Source: Alloyangia pacifica (GTDB lineage: Bacteria > Pseudomonadota > Alphaproteobacteria > Rhodobacterales > Rhodobacteraceae). Taken from it: a stretch of DNA of 64,000 bases. The number at the start of each line of letters is the position of its first letter. The first letter of the stretch is position 1. Location of the stretch: NCBI RefSeq assembly GCF_900116195.1, contig NZ_FOZW01000001.1, positions 434,001 to 498,000 of the forward strand, written 5' to 3'. This document shows positions 1-10,895 of the stretch, in pieces. The translations under genes and the position numbers were made by a program. The notes under the pieces were generated by a model. That model searched no databases, was not told the origin of the DNA, and was given only the letters and a program-made list of their open reading frames with translations.

Positions 1-393
1 GCAGATCTCTACCGCAAGGCCGCGGCGCAGACCGGACACGCCGAGCAGGCGCGGGTTTCTCTGAACGTGCATGGCTTTGTCGGCGAGGATGGCAAGACGG
101 CCGCGGACCTGTTCTTCCCGGCGCAGAAGCAGGTGATGGACCAGCTGGGCCGCGAGCGGGGCTGGCCGCCGCAGAGCCGCGCGCAATACGACGAGAGCAT
201 GGGCCCCGAGGGTGCGATGTTCGTGGGCAGCCCGGCGCAGCTGGTCGACAAGATCCTCGGGCTGCGAGAGGATCTCGGCTTCGACCGGGTGACCATCCAG
301 ATGGGCATCGGGGTGATCGAGCACGCCGAGATGCTGAAAGCGATCGAGGTGCTGGGTACCCGGGTCGCCCCCGAGCTGCGCAAGGCCGGCTGA
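1..393 (+). CDS. LLM class (luciferase-like) flavin-dependent oxidoreductase, C-terminal part
   Basis: The reading frame is open from the first base, so the N-terminal part lies outside the window. The visible 130 residues include a GSPAQLVDKI segment followed by FDRVTIQMGIG and a helical tail. These match the end of bacterial luciferase-like TIM-barrel monooxygenases, where GSPEQV-type sequences precede the last barrel strand. Such enzymes use reduced flavin to oxidise small organic substrates. The substrate cannot be told from this fragment. No downstream gene overlaps it; the next gene starts about 180 bases later on the same strand. Confidence 0.75.
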   Translation, partial: ADLYRKAAAQTGHAEQARVSLNVHGFVGEDGKTAADLFFPAQKQVMDQLGRERGWPPQSRAQYDESMGPEGAMFVGSPAQLVDKILGLREDLGFDRVTIQMGIGVIEHAEMLKAIEVLGTRVAPELRKAG

Positions 394-572
394 CCCATGT
401 TGTCCGGGGCCGGGGGCAGGGTGACTTGCTTCCGGCGCAAAGCGGCCTTGCCCACCGCCGTCTCCGGCGTGCTTGATTTGCCGCGCGGTAGCGGCTAGGT
501 CTCCGCACCGAGAGGACGACCTCCCCCATGTCGGGACAGCAGACGGGACGGCCCGATGCCATGGAGAGTGTC

Positions 573-1004
573 ATGCGCACCCGGTCCGATCGTATCCGTC
601 ACGCCCTCAGCTTCGAGCTGCTCGGCCTCGCCCTCATCACCCCGCTCGGCGCCTGGGCCTTCGATCGTGGAATGCACGAGATCGGCCTTGTCGCGCTGGT
701 CTGCGCCACGGTGGCGACGGGGTGGAACTACCTCTACAACCTGCTCTTCGATCTGTGGATGTCGCGCCGCTACGGCCACACGCGCAAGAGCGTGCGGCTG
801 CGGGTGGTCCATGCGGTGCTGTTCGAGCTCGGCCTGTTGCTGGCGCTGGCACCCTATATCGCCTGGGAACTGGGCGTGAGCCTTGGCCATGCGCTGGTGA
901 TGGACATGGGCTTTGCGGGCTTCTACCTGGTCTACGCCTTCGTTTTTAACTGGGCCTACGACCTGATCTTCCCGGTGCCGACCGCGCGTCCGGCACGCGG
1001 CTGA
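573..1004 (+). CDS. PACE family (AceI-like) multidrug/biocide efflux transporter
   Basis: The protein has 143 residues and four predicted membrane helices, arranged as two copies of the bacterial transmembrane pair domain. Each repeat opens with the family signature: RIRHALSFE near the N-terminus and RVVHAVLFE in the second half. The conserved glutamate of the first repeat is the proton-coupling residue known from AceI. PACE proteins export chlorhexidine, acriflavine or short diamines by proton antiport across the inner membrane. I chose the ATG at 573 because GGAGAG lies six bases upstream and because it gives the usual family length. ATG 561 and a GTG/ATG at 528 are alternatives. The gene stands alone, so the natural substrate is unknown. 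Confidence 0.85.
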   Translation: MRTRSDRIRHALSFELLGLALITPLGAWAFDRGMHEIGLVALVCATVATGWNYLYNLLFDLWMSRRYGHTRKSVRLRVVHAVLFELGLLLALAPYIAWELGVSLGHALVMDMGFAGFYLVYAFVFNWAYDLIFPVPTARPARG

Positions 1005-1110
1005 CCCGCCACTTCTTCTCTTTCAAAATACGCCGGGGGAGTCGCGCATCGCGCGACGGGGGCAGAGCCCCCTCGTGTCCGTGACGTCTCGTCCCAACGC
1101 CCGAAAGGGA

Positions 1111-1251
1111 TCAGAGCGCGCAGCCGCCCTCTGCCTCGGTACAGGCCGGTGCGGGTGTCGGGATCGGTTGCTGCGCCCTCGCGCCGTGATACGCGCCGAA
1201 GACGACAAGGGCGACAAGCGCCCCCAGCTGGATAAGGGTCGTGCGTTTCAT
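1111..1251 (-). CDS. Exported micro-peptide with a C-x6-C motif
   Basis: This 46-codon gene is not a shadow of a larger one. The ATG at 1251 follows GAGGCAGCAG, a plausible ribosome binding site. Residues 1-26 form a signal peptide (KR, a hydrophobic core, then ARA before QQ). The predicted mature peptide is about 20 residues, begins QQPIPTPAP and ends with two cysteines spaced C-x6-C (CTEAEGGC). A disulfide-bridged periplasmic or secreted peptide is inferred from that. I do not recognise a family. The same layout, signal peptide then QQ then C-x6-C, occurs in the peptide at 8657-8767. Confidence 0.6.
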   Translation of the reverse strand: MKRTTLIQLGALVALVVFGAYHGARAQQPIPTPAPACTEAEGGCAL

Positions 1252-1489
1252 CTGCTGCCTCGCCGGGGTCTTTGCCCCTGTGATGATCTGCCAGTGCCGA
1301 TCTGCTCCCTTAGATGGAAGCTTGCGAACAGATTACAGCAGGAACCGGGCAGGGCGGTGTCTCGAAAGCGACGCAAGTGCAGAGTTTTGCTCAAAGACCG
1401 CTCATCTGCGCGGAAATCCGGCAATATGTGTCCTTGAGGTCACGGGTTTTCCTGTGACGTTGCGCCATGGGCACTTGAGGACAACGTGA
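1252..1489. other. Intergenic stretch without a gene
   Basis: Between the micro-peptide and the acnA terminator there is no reading frame with a ribosome binding site and convincing codon use. The segment 1310-1450 is less GC-rich than its surroundings and probably holds the promoter of the minus-strand micro-peptide. I could not pick out clear -35/-10 boxes. Confidence 0.4.
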
Positions 1490-1519
1490 AACCGCCCGGG
1501 GCGTGGGCCCCGGGCGGTT
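1490..1519 (-). terminator. Rho-independent terminator of acnA
   Basis: A perfect 12-base inverted repeat (arms 1490-1501 and 1508-1519, AACCGCCCGGGG and its complement) with a six-base loop lies 55 bases beyond the acnA stop. On the minus strand it is followed by a modest TTTCACGTT tail. The stem is strong and the U-tract weak. Confidence 0.65.
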
Positions 1520-1574
1520 GATTTGCGTCAGGTGTCGCCATGCGGGCCGGCCGGTAAGGGCCGATGCGGCGGGC

Positions 1575-4343
<2,769 letters not shown>

Positions 4344-4411
4344 GTGTGGCTCCCTCTTCTTGGGTGGAGAAAAACTGGGTCGCTACAGGGTAGATGGCGC
4401 AGGGAGGGGGT

Positions 4412-4432
4412 TGGATCAAGTCTCGTGATCCA
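4412..4432. repeat. Seven-base inverted repeat in the acnA / DUF1223 divergent promoter region
   Basis: TGGATCA, seven bases, then TGATCCA. The plus-strand copy is followed by GTTTTTGT. It lies about 70 bases upstream of the acnA start codon. It may be an operator or an RNA hairpin in a divergent transcript. Nothing in the sequence decides between these. Confidence 0.4.
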
Positions 4433-4559
4433 GTTTTTGTATTCAATGGTATACAGTTGTTGAAAAACTTGTCTCACCCGCTCTCGCAAAACCTTGATTG
4501 GTTATTTCAGAGAGGGTTTTGTACCCCGATAAGGCAGAGCTACGGGGAAAACTGGCCAG

Positions 4560-5267
4560 ATGTTCCGACTCACGACTTGGATGGCGCCCATCGTCATGGT
4601 GCTTGCGGGCAGCATGGCACATGCACAGCAGGACAATCCGATACTCGTCGAGCTCTTCACCTCGCAGGGCTGCGCTGCCTGTCCGCCCGCCGATGCGGTG
4701 CTCTCGGAGCTGAGTGCGCGCGATGACGTCATCCCCCTGGCGCTGCACGTGGACTATTGGGACTACATCGGCTGGAAGGACGAATTTGCCGATCCCGCCT
4801 TCACCAAGCGCCAGAAGGGCTATGCCCGCGCCGCGGGACGCCGGTCGCTCTACACGCCGCAGATGATCGTGGCGGGCCGCTATGACGTGGTCGGCTCACG
4901 CCCGATGAAGGTGGTGGATGCGATCCGCGCCGCTGCCGAGCATGCGTCTCCGGTGAAGCTGCTGCTGGCGCGCGATGGCGGCGACCTGGTGATCCGCGCC
5001 GAGCCGCTGTCCAAGATGCCGCCCGAGACCGTCGTGCACCTGGTGCGCTACGCCCCCGAGAAGATCGTGGATATCGAGGATGGCGAGAACGCCGGCCTTG
5101 AAATGACCTATACCAACATCGCGCATGGCTGGCAGGTGATCGGCAGCTGGGACGGGCAGGGTGCCTTTGAGACCTCGGTTCCGCTCGAGGGCGACGACCC
5201 CGCGGTGGTGCTGCTGCAGGAGCCGCCCTTCGGCCCGGTGCTCGCCGCTGCGCGCTGGCGCGACTGA
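4560..5267 (+). CDS. DUF1223 domain-containing thioredoxin-like protein
   Basis: The product has 235 residues. Residues 1-22 form a signal peptide ending AHA. A thioredoxin-like DUF1223 domain follows: VELFTSQGCAACPPAD carries a C38-A-A-C41 pair at the redox-active position, and HVDYWDYIGWKD and YTPQMIVAG are family hallmarks. The protein is therefore probably periplasmic or outer-membrane facing and redox active. Its partner is unknown; the family is widespread in alphaproteobacteria without an assigned reaction. The ATG at 4560 has only a weak ribosome site (GGGGAAAAC further upstream). A GC-rich hairpin (arms 5254-5262 and 5270-5278) overlaps its stop codon but has no U-tract. Confidence 0.85.
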   Translation: MFRLTTWMAPIVMVLAGSMAHAQQDNPILVELFTSQGCAACPPADAVLSELSARDDVIPLALHVDYWDYIGWKDEFADPAFTKRQKGYARAAGRRSLYTPQMIVAGRYDVVGSRPMKVVDAIRAAAEHASPVKLLLARDGGDLVIRAEPLSKMPPETVVHLVRYAPEKIVDIEDGENAGLEMTYTNIAHGWQVIGSWDGQGAFETSVPLEGDDPAVVLLQEPPFGPVLAAARWRD

Positions 5268-5306
5268 GCCGCGCCAGCAGAGGCACTGTTGTTCCGGGCG
5301 AGACCG

Positions 5307-5654
5307 TCAGGCGGCGCCTTCATCTCCCATGAACATCAGCTCCGGTCCGCTGCCGTCCGGCGCGACGAGGCAGCGCCAGGGAGCGCCGTTTGCGCCGACC
5401 CGCATATAGATCGCGGTGGCGGCCTCGGAGGTTTCGCTGCCCACGACCGTGACGCCGCCCTCGGTCTGCGCTTCCAGCGCGGACTGGCATGACGACACCG
5501 CAGCGTTGCTCACCTCGGGGGCCATGGTCTCGATGAAGGGCGGCCCGCCCGGAGCGGCGGCCATCGGCGCGCTCGACGAAGAGCCGGCGGTATCGTCGCA
5601 GGCGGCGACGAGCGCAATCGCGGTAAGCACGGCGGCTGTCCTGATCAATGTCAT
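5307..5654 (-). CDS. Small lipoprotein of unknown function
   Basis: The product has 115 residues. A short signal sequence ends in the lipobox LVAAC with C19 as the lipidation site, followed by a Ser/Ala/Pro-rich linker. The C-terminal half (about 50-115) is a compact alpha/beta segment with two further cysteines (SCQSAL and WRCLVAPDG) that could form a disulfide. The start at 5654 is the only ATG that keeps the signal sequence. I do not recognise a named domain; proteins of this pattern are common as hypotheticals in Rhodobacteraceae. It is convergent with the DUF1223 gene. Confidence 0.7.
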   Translation of the reverse strand: MTLIRTAAVLTAIALVAACDDTAGSSSSAPMAAAPGGPPFIETMAPEVSNAAVSSCQSALEAQTEGGVTVVGSETSEAATAIYMRVGANGAPWRCLVAPDGSGPELMFMGDEGAA

Positions 5655-5742
5655 GTGAGGGGTCCTCGAAATTTTCTGAACAATGGCAGTACCGCAGCCT
5701 AGGACCTGGCCTGTCCGCTGATCAAGGACCCTCTCCCTGGGC

Positions 5743-6756
5743 TCAGCCGCCGCTCCGCTGTCGAGCGCGCTTTTCCGCCTGCCTGCGCTGGCGCTTGGGT
5801 TTCCAGCGGCGGTGGATCCAGAACCACTGACCGGGGTCGGCCTCGACCCGTGCCTCGAGCCTGCGGGTGACCTCGCGCATCATCTCGACGGGATCGCCGT
5901 GCGCGATCGGTTCCTCGAAGACCGCCTCGAAGTTCACCCCGTCCGGTTTGCGGATGCCGAAGAAGGGCACGAAGAGCGCGCCGGTCTTTACAGCGATTTC
6001 GGCGGCGGAGGTCAGCGTCGGGGCGGGCTGGCCGAGAAAGTCGATGGGCACGCCGGCGCTGTCGTAGACGTCGAAGAGCAGCACGCCCATGCCGCCGCTA
6101 CGGATATGCTTGAGCAGCCCCATGGTGCCGCGCCTTCCCTGTTCGAAGACCGGGTCGCTGAGCGCATGCATGTTGGCGGCGTAGTGTTCGTTGAAGAAGG
6201 GGTTGGCCATGGGCCGGTAGAGCCCACCGATGCGCCAGCCACGCGCGACCAGCGCGGCGCGCGGCGCCTCGAAGTTGCCGTAGTGCCCGGTGACGAAGAG
6301 GATGGGACGGCCCTCGGCGCGCGCTGCCTCGATCGCAGCGACGCCCGCGCCGGTGACCGGCGTGTCCTTCATCCGGGCGAGCAGCCCGGGCACGTCGTAA
6401 TTTTCGATCATCGTGCGCCCGGCATTTTGTGCCACCTCGCGGGCGATGCGGCGGCGGTCTGACTCGGGCATGTCCGGCCAGACGTGGGCAAGGTTGGTCA
6501 TCGCGCGCTCGTCGTAGCCGGCCAGCGGCGCGACGAGTTTCGAGATCAGAGTCGCCATCAGCCGGCCGCGCGCCGCAGGAGGCAGCATCAGCGACAGGCG
6601 GATCATCGCGCGCAGCGCCTTGTCAGACAGATAGTCCGCCCAGCCGCCGCGGGCCTTCACCGTTTCGGCAGGCGGCTTGGCGGCAGGCGTTCGCTTTCCT
6701 GCTGGTGTGGTGCCAGCCGGTACGTCGCGTGCCGCTGCCTGGCCTGCCGGTGCCAT
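5743..6756 (-). CDS. Lysophospholipid / lipid A type acyltransferase (LpxL/HtrB family)
   Basis: The product has 337 residues. The first 45 residues are a low-complexity Ala/Pro/Lys/Thr stretch, then the acyltransferase domain follows. The catalytic H-x4-E motif is visible as GHYGNFEA near residue 155. WFWIHRRWK near the C-terminus is the conserved end motif of the LpxL/HtrB family. These inner-membrane enzymes transfer an acyl chain from acyl-ACP to lipid A precursors or other acyl acceptors. The ATG at 6756 follows AGGACGG. A TTG 42 bases upstream is also in frame. The N-terminal extension is unusual for the family and lacks a clear membrane anchor. Confidence 0.85.
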   Translation of the reverse strand: MAPAGQAAARDVPAGTTPAGKRTPAAKPPAETVKARGGWADYLSDKALRAMIRLSLMLPPAARGRLMATLISKLVAPLAGYDERAMTNLAHVWPDMPESDRRRIAREVAQNAGRTMIENYDVPGLLARMKDTPVTGAGVAAIEAARAEGRPILFVTGHYGNFEAPRAALVARGWRIGGLYRPMANPFFNEHYAANMHALSDPVFEQGRRGTMGLLKHIRSGGMGVLLFDVYDSAGVPIDFLGQPAPTLTSAAEIAVKTGALFVPFFGIRKPDGVNFEAVFEEPIAHGDPVEMMREVTRRLEARVEADPGQWFWIHRRWKPKRQRRQAEKRARQRSGG

Positions 6757-6886
6757 GTCCGTCCTGTCGGCGTCCGTTTGTGTATTGCCCTGGGTCAAAT
6801 CCCGCTCCGCTGGTCTGCCCGGCAGATGTAAGCCGAGCCGCGGCGCGGCACAAGTTCGGGACTGGCGAGCCTTGGTGGCACTTTTG

Positions 6887-7936
6887 TTATTCGTCGTCGT
6901 CCTCGTCCGATTTCAACTCGATCTCTCCCACGCTGACCAACTCGCGGATGGCGCTGACCACGGCGTTCATCGCCGCCTCTCCCTTCTTGCCCTTGACGCT
7001 CATCCCCGCTGCATCCTCGCGCAGCGACGCGGCCATACGCTTCGACATGTTTTCCAGCAGGTATTCGGCGGCGGGCAGATCGACCTCGGAGCTGGCGGCG
7101 GCGATGGCGACGGTCAGCTGCTCGGGGGGGACATCGCGGGTGATCTTCGGCACGTCCTGCTTGCGCAGCCGCGCGGGAATGTCGGCAAAGGTGAAGATCG
7201 CCCGGCGCACCGCCTCTGCAAAGTCCCTGTCGGTTTCCTCGAGTCCTTCGAGGACCTCGTCGCGCTTGGCCGTGGCGGCGTAGTTGAGGATGGCGCCGAC
7301 CCGTTCGTCGGCGCGCTTGGCAAAGGCCCTGGGCGGTTCGGCGTCGAGTTGTGCGGCAAGGCTGAGGCCGATACGGTCCACCGCTTCTGGCGAGATGCCG
7401 GAGGTCATTGATACCGCGTAGGTGATGCGCCGGGCCCGGTCACCAGGCAGCTGCGCCAGAACGGAGGCAGCCTTGGCGCTGTTGATCTTGGACAGCATGA
7501 CCGCCGCTACCTCAATCGCCTCGGCGCTGGCGATGGCGGCGATGCGCTCCTCGGGCAGGGCGCCGATGCGTTCCCAGGGGTCGCCGCTCTGGCGCACCCC
7601 CGCCTCCTTGCGGAGGCGGGCGGCGGTGCGGGCGCTGATCTTGCCCTCGAGCGCCGAGAGCGCACCGGCCATATCGCCGGGAAAGGAGAGGCCGACGCCA
7701 TCAAGTTCCTGCGAGAATTCCTCGACCACCGCGTTGAGCGTGGCCCGGTCGATATAGCGCATCCGCCCCAGCTGCAGGGTCAGCTCCGCCTGCAGGTCCT
7801 CGGGCAGGGAGGAGAGCGGCACGTCGGCGCCCTCGTTGAGCAGGAACTGCACGATGATCGCCGCCTTGGCGCGCCGGGACAGCGGCGGACGCCCCTCGGT
7901 GGGCGCGTGTTCGGAAAACGATGGCAGGTGCGACAT
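6887..7936 (-). CDS. fliG: Flagellar motor switch protein FliG
   Basis: The product has about 349 residues with the three helical FliG domains: an N-terminal domain that binds FliF (about 15-110), a middle domain, and the C-terminal torque domain ending with a SVGEIEL segment and an acidic tail. LSRRAKAAIIVQFLLNEG and ENMSKRMAASLRED are typical of FliG. It forms part of the C-ring at the flagellar base. ATG 7936 was preferred; a GTG at 7960 is possible. No other flagellar gene lies in this window, so it is detached from the main cluster. Confidence 0.82.
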   Translation of the reverse strand: MSHLPSFSEHAPTEGRPPLSRRAKAAIIVQFLLNEGADVPLSSLPEDLQAELTLQLGRMRYIDRATLNAVVEEFSQELDGVGLSFPGDMAGALSALEGKISARTAARLRKEAGVRQSGDPWERIGALPEERIAAIASAEAIEVAAVMLSKINSAKAASVLAQLPGDRARRITYAVSMTSGISPEAVDRIGLSLAAQLDAEPPRAFAKRADERVGAILNYAATAKRDEVLEGLEETDRDFAEAVRRAIFTFADIPARLRKQDVPKITRDVPPEQLTVAIAAASSEVDLPAAEYLLENMSKRMAASLREDAAGMSVKGKKGEAAMNAVVSAIRELVSVGEIELKSDEDDDE

Positions 7937-8052
7937 GTCGGCGGGTCCGGGCTCTGGCACCTGCGAGAGCTAGCGCAGCGAGGTTAATGATCCCTCTTTT
8001 CCGGGGCGAATTTCCGGGGCGAAAGTCTGTTGTCGTGACCGCAAAACTGAAA

Positions 8053-8073
8053 GGGCAGCCGCGGCGGCTGCCC
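8053..8073 (-). terminator. Rho-independent terminator of the small secreted protein gene
   Basis: GGGCAGCC and GGCTGCCC flank a five-base loop. On the minus strand they are followed by TTTCAGTTTT. It lies 33 bases beyond the stop of the 8106-8261 gene and separates it from fliG. Confidence 0.75.
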
Positions 8074-8105
8074 CTCTATTGCGCTGATCGCGGTGCGGTG
8101 TGCGG

Positions 8106-8261
8106 TCAGCCAGACACGACCTTGCATGTGCCCGATGCGGAATCATATTCCGAACCCTCGGCGCAGGTCATCTTGGCTTCGTTGTGGTAGCTGCAGTCCG
8201 CCCAGGCGACGAGCGGTGCGACCACGAGGGCCGCGGCGGTCAACAGGGTCTTGATCGTCAT
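8106..8261 (-). CDS. Small secreted Cys-containing protein
   Basis: The product has 51 residues. The ATG at 8261 is seven bases after a GGAGG ribosome site, which favours it over an upstream in-frame start. Residues 1-25 are a signal peptide ending AWA. The mature 26 residues contain three cysteines. CAEGSEYDSASGTC resembles the closing half of chitin-binding type 2 (CBM14) modules, but the resemblance is short and could be chance. It has its own terminator and is transcribed alone. Its function is unknown. Confidence 0.65.
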   Translation of the reverse strand: MTIKTLLTAAALVVAPLVAWADCSYHNEAKMTCAEGSEYDSASGTCKVVSG

Positions 8262-8584
8262 GCGTCGTCCTCCGTGTTGAATGGGAACAAGCGTAACACG
8301 GCTTTGCCGCGAGGCCAAAGCAAACGGTGCGCGGCGGGGTGTCGGGGCTGCGTGGCGCCCGCCGGCAGGGCGTCTGAGCGCGGCCAGGCTGACCCCGGAT
8401 CGCGATGGTGCATGCCTCGAGGAAGGGCGGGCGAATCGATGACGGCAAGCTTGAACGCCTTAAGAAACTGGCAAAAATCAGGCACCACGCGACAGGCGCA
8501 CGGCCACAAGATCTTGCGGACAGGGATTTGTTCGCATGCAACCAGTTGCACAGATCGCGCGTCGTCTGGACGGAAGCGAGAGTG
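8262..8584. other. Intergenic stretch without a convincing gene
   Basis: Short frames exist on both strands, but none has a ribosome site plus GC-rich third positions. The segment 8440-8650 is AT-richer than the flanks. It leads into the promoter at 8585-8613. Confidence 0.4.
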
Positions 8585-8613
8585 TGGAGATGGGGCTCTA
8601 CCTATGGTATAAT
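8585..8613 (+). promoter_or_regulatory. Sigma-70 type promoter of the micro-peptide / membrane-protein module
   Basis: A perfect TATAAT at 8608-8613 lies 17 bases after TGGAGA (8585-8590, four of six matches to TTGACA). The start codon of the micro-peptide is 43 bases downstream. Perfect -10 boxes are uncommon in this GC-rich DNA. Confidence 0.6.
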
Positions 8614-8656
8614 ATTCAGTTATTGATACTCTGAAGACTTTCAAGGAGTGACCTCC

Positions 8657-8767
8657 ATGAAGTTTCTTATCGCAATTTTCCTGGTATCCACCCTGGCAGT
8701 TTTTGGCGCGCCCGTTTCGCAGGCGCAGCAAGGTCCGTGCAACCCGACGTTCGACAATTGCAACTGA
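8657..8767 (+). CDS. Exported micro-peptide with a C-x6-C motif
   Basis: This 36-residue product has a well-placed ribosome site (AAGGAG at 8643-8648, eight bases before ATG) and a strong upstream promoter. Residues 1-23 are a signal peptide (KFLIAIFLV core, SQA cleavage). The mature part is only about 13 residues, begins QQG and contains CNPTFDNC, a C-x6-C pair that could form a disulfide loop. It is the first gene of a three-gene run, 85 bases before the large membrane protein. I do not recognise a family. Its layout matches the peptide at 1111-1251. Confidence 0.65.
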   Translation: MKFLIAIFLVSTLAVFGAPVSQAQQGPCNPTFDNCN

Positions 8768-8852
8768 CCGTATCTCTGCCCGTTTTTCGTATGCCCGGAG
8801 GACCCGCTTCCTCCGGTGCATAACCGTGTCATGACTGTCGATTGGCTTTGCC

Positions 8853-10895
8853 ATGGAAGGGATTTCCCCGCTCTCCAATTATAACGCGGCCCTTTTCTTC
8901 GGCGCGTTGACCATCGCATTTCACTCCTGGGCCAATTTCAACCGCCCCTCGGACGGGGCGTGGGACGGGCTTGGCGACCTGGTGAGCCTGCTCAACCCCT
9001 CGGACGTGCGGGCGCGGCAGGTGGTGAACCGGGCGTTCTTTCTCTACCTGTCGATCCTCCTGCTGATCTATTTCGTGCTCTGCTCCTATGCGCAGTTGCT
9101 GGCGCCTTTCCTCGGTGAGCAGTTTGCCTCGCTGGTGGAAGAGGCGAGCCGCACGGTCGGTGCCGAAGAAATTCCGAAGGCCGGGTTTGATCCCGAGTTC
9201 CTGACCCGGCCGGTCGTGGAGGAGGACAAGTCGCCAAGTGTCCCTTTGACGATCAGCCTTGCGATGGTCGGCCTGGCGCCGCAGGTTCGGGTGCTGCGCG
9301 AACTGGAGAGCCGCCTGAGGCTGGTGGCGCATTGGATGTCGGGCATTCCTACCCGGCTCATCCGCGGCGCCGACGCGCTGTCGCGTCAGAGCATGGACAT
9401 TCACGATGCCGTCGAGGCGGCGCATGGCTCGGAACGCACTGATACCGCCGAAGACAACCGGTTCCTCATCGGCCCGCGCGACTGGAAACGCTACAACCAC
9501 TACCTCGACTTCATGGCGAAACAGTCGATCCCGATCGATACCTACGATCTGAAGAACTACCTGGGGATCATCATCACCTTCAACAGCTGGCTGCTGAACG
9601 ACCGGCTCGATGTGGTCCGCCGGGACAACTGGGCGGCGAAGGATGTCGAGACTGCGGTCCAGGCGGATGTGGACGGCTTCCTGGCGAGCATGGACCGGCT
9701 GATGCTGTTCGAAGGCGCGGGGGATGCGCGTCGGGCCTCGGTGGTCGACCTGAGCCCCGGGGCCTGGAAGGCGGCGGAGATCTCGGCGGCCAAGACCGCG
9801 CGCATGATCTCGATGCTGGCCTTCCTACTGGACGAGCACGGGGCGCTGGACACTGATGCCTATATCGACCCCAACACCTACAACAACACCCGGCGCTCGC
9901 ACATGCGCAAGCAGATCGAGGTGCTGCGCGAACGCCTCGACAGCGCCCAGTCCTATGCCGACTGGTCCGAGCTGACCTTCGCACTTTGGGGGCGGTCGCT
10001 TGTGGTGATCATACTTGCGGCGGCCCTTTCCGGCGCGGTTGCGGCGCTGCTGAACCTGCAGGCGCAACAGGACACGATCGCGATCTGGCGATCGGTGTCC
10101 GCCTATACCCAGAACGCCATCGTCATCTACGCGCTGCCTCTGCTGGCGGCGCTGCTGATGCGGCAATCCTCGATGCGCAGCGGGCAATGGCAGAACGTCT
10201 TCGTGACCAGCTGGGTCAAGGGCACCTTCCAGCTGGGCGAGGTCTGGATCGCCACGGCGTTCATCGCGCTGTTCTGCGTGCTGGCGCAGGACTTCGCCAT
10301 CGTCATGGCCAAGCACGGGGTCGAACTGGTCGCATCGCGAGCCGGGGACGTCGTGCTGAACTCGCTGTTCTACAACGGGCCGCCGGCGCTGGTCGGGCCG
10401 ACGCTGGCGGTCGGGGTCCTGCTCTTGGTCGATGCCTGGGAATCCGGTCGGCGCGGCGCTGACGGGAGCGTTCCCTCGAACGGGGTCATCCGGTTCCGGA
10501 TGTTCCGGGCGGTGCTCTACACGCTGATCAGTCTGGCGCTGGTGGCCTTCATCGGCAAGCTCAGCGGATCGCTCTACGTCCGGCCAGAAGGCCAGAAGAT
10601 GTCGGACTTCCTGACCCGGCTGCTGATCCCGCTCGAGACCACAGAGACGGCGAGTGCCTGGGAAATCACCCGCGACTTCTTCTCTGACATCTGGGTCTTT
10701 GCGGCCTACGCCTCCGTCACCGCGACCTTCATCGGGCTGGCGGTCTCGGTCATCGTCTGGGCCTCGCTGCAGATCGACTACCACAACCTCGTGTACCGGG
10801 ACAGCGATGAGCCCGATGCGCAGGGCGGGGACATGTTGGCAGAGGAAGGCGCCGGGCAGCATGGCGGCTCCGAGCCGGAGCAGGGGGCGGCGTGA
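8853..10895 (+). CDS. Large multi-pass membrane protein of unknown function
   Basis: The product has 680 residues. Predicted membrane segments lie near 61-80, possibly 132-148, then 382-401, 421-437, 463-485, 512-529, 551-570 and 613-640. Between about 150 and 375 is a hydrophilic, mostly helical domain with many Arg/Asp/Trp residues and no motif I recognise. No ATPase, channel filter or known transporter signature is visible. The only in-frame start is the ATG at 8853; the frame is closed just upstream and there is no good ribosome site, so translation may depend on the upstream peptide. Its stop overlaps the start of the binding-protein gene, which suggests a joint function at the inner membrane. 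Confidence 0.8.
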   Translation: MEGISPLSNYNAALFFGALTIAFHSWANFNRPSDGAWDGLGDLVSLLNPSDVRARQVVNRAFFLYLSILLLIYFVLCSYAQLLAPFLGEQFASLVEEASRTVGAEEIPKAGFDPEFLTRPVVEEDKSPSVPLTISLAMVGLAPQVRVLRELESRLRLVAHWMSGIPTRLIRGADALSRQSMDIHDAVEAAHGSERTDTAEDNRFLIGPRDWKRYNHYLDFMAKQSIPIDTYDLKNYLGIIITFNSWLLNDRLDVVRRDNWAAKDVETAVQADVDGFLASMDRLMLFEGAGDARRASVVDLSPGAWKAAEISAAKTARMISMLAFLLDEHGALDTDAYIDPNTYNNTRRSHMRKQIEVLRERLDSAQSYADWSELTFALWGRSLVVIILAAALSGAVAALLNLQAQQDTIAIWRSVSAYTQNAIVIYALPLLAALLMRQSSMRSGQWQNVFVTSWVKGTFQLGEVWIATAFIALFCVLAQDFAIVMAKHGVELVASRAGDVVLNSLFYNGPPALVGPTLAVGVLLLVDAWESGRRGADGSVPSNGVIRFRMFRAVLYTLISLALVAFIGKLSGSLYVRPEGQKMSDFLTRLLIPLETTETASAWEITRDFFSDIWVFAAYASVTATFIGLAVSVIVWASLQIDYHNLVYRDSDEPDAQGGDMLAEEGAGQHGGSEPEQGAA

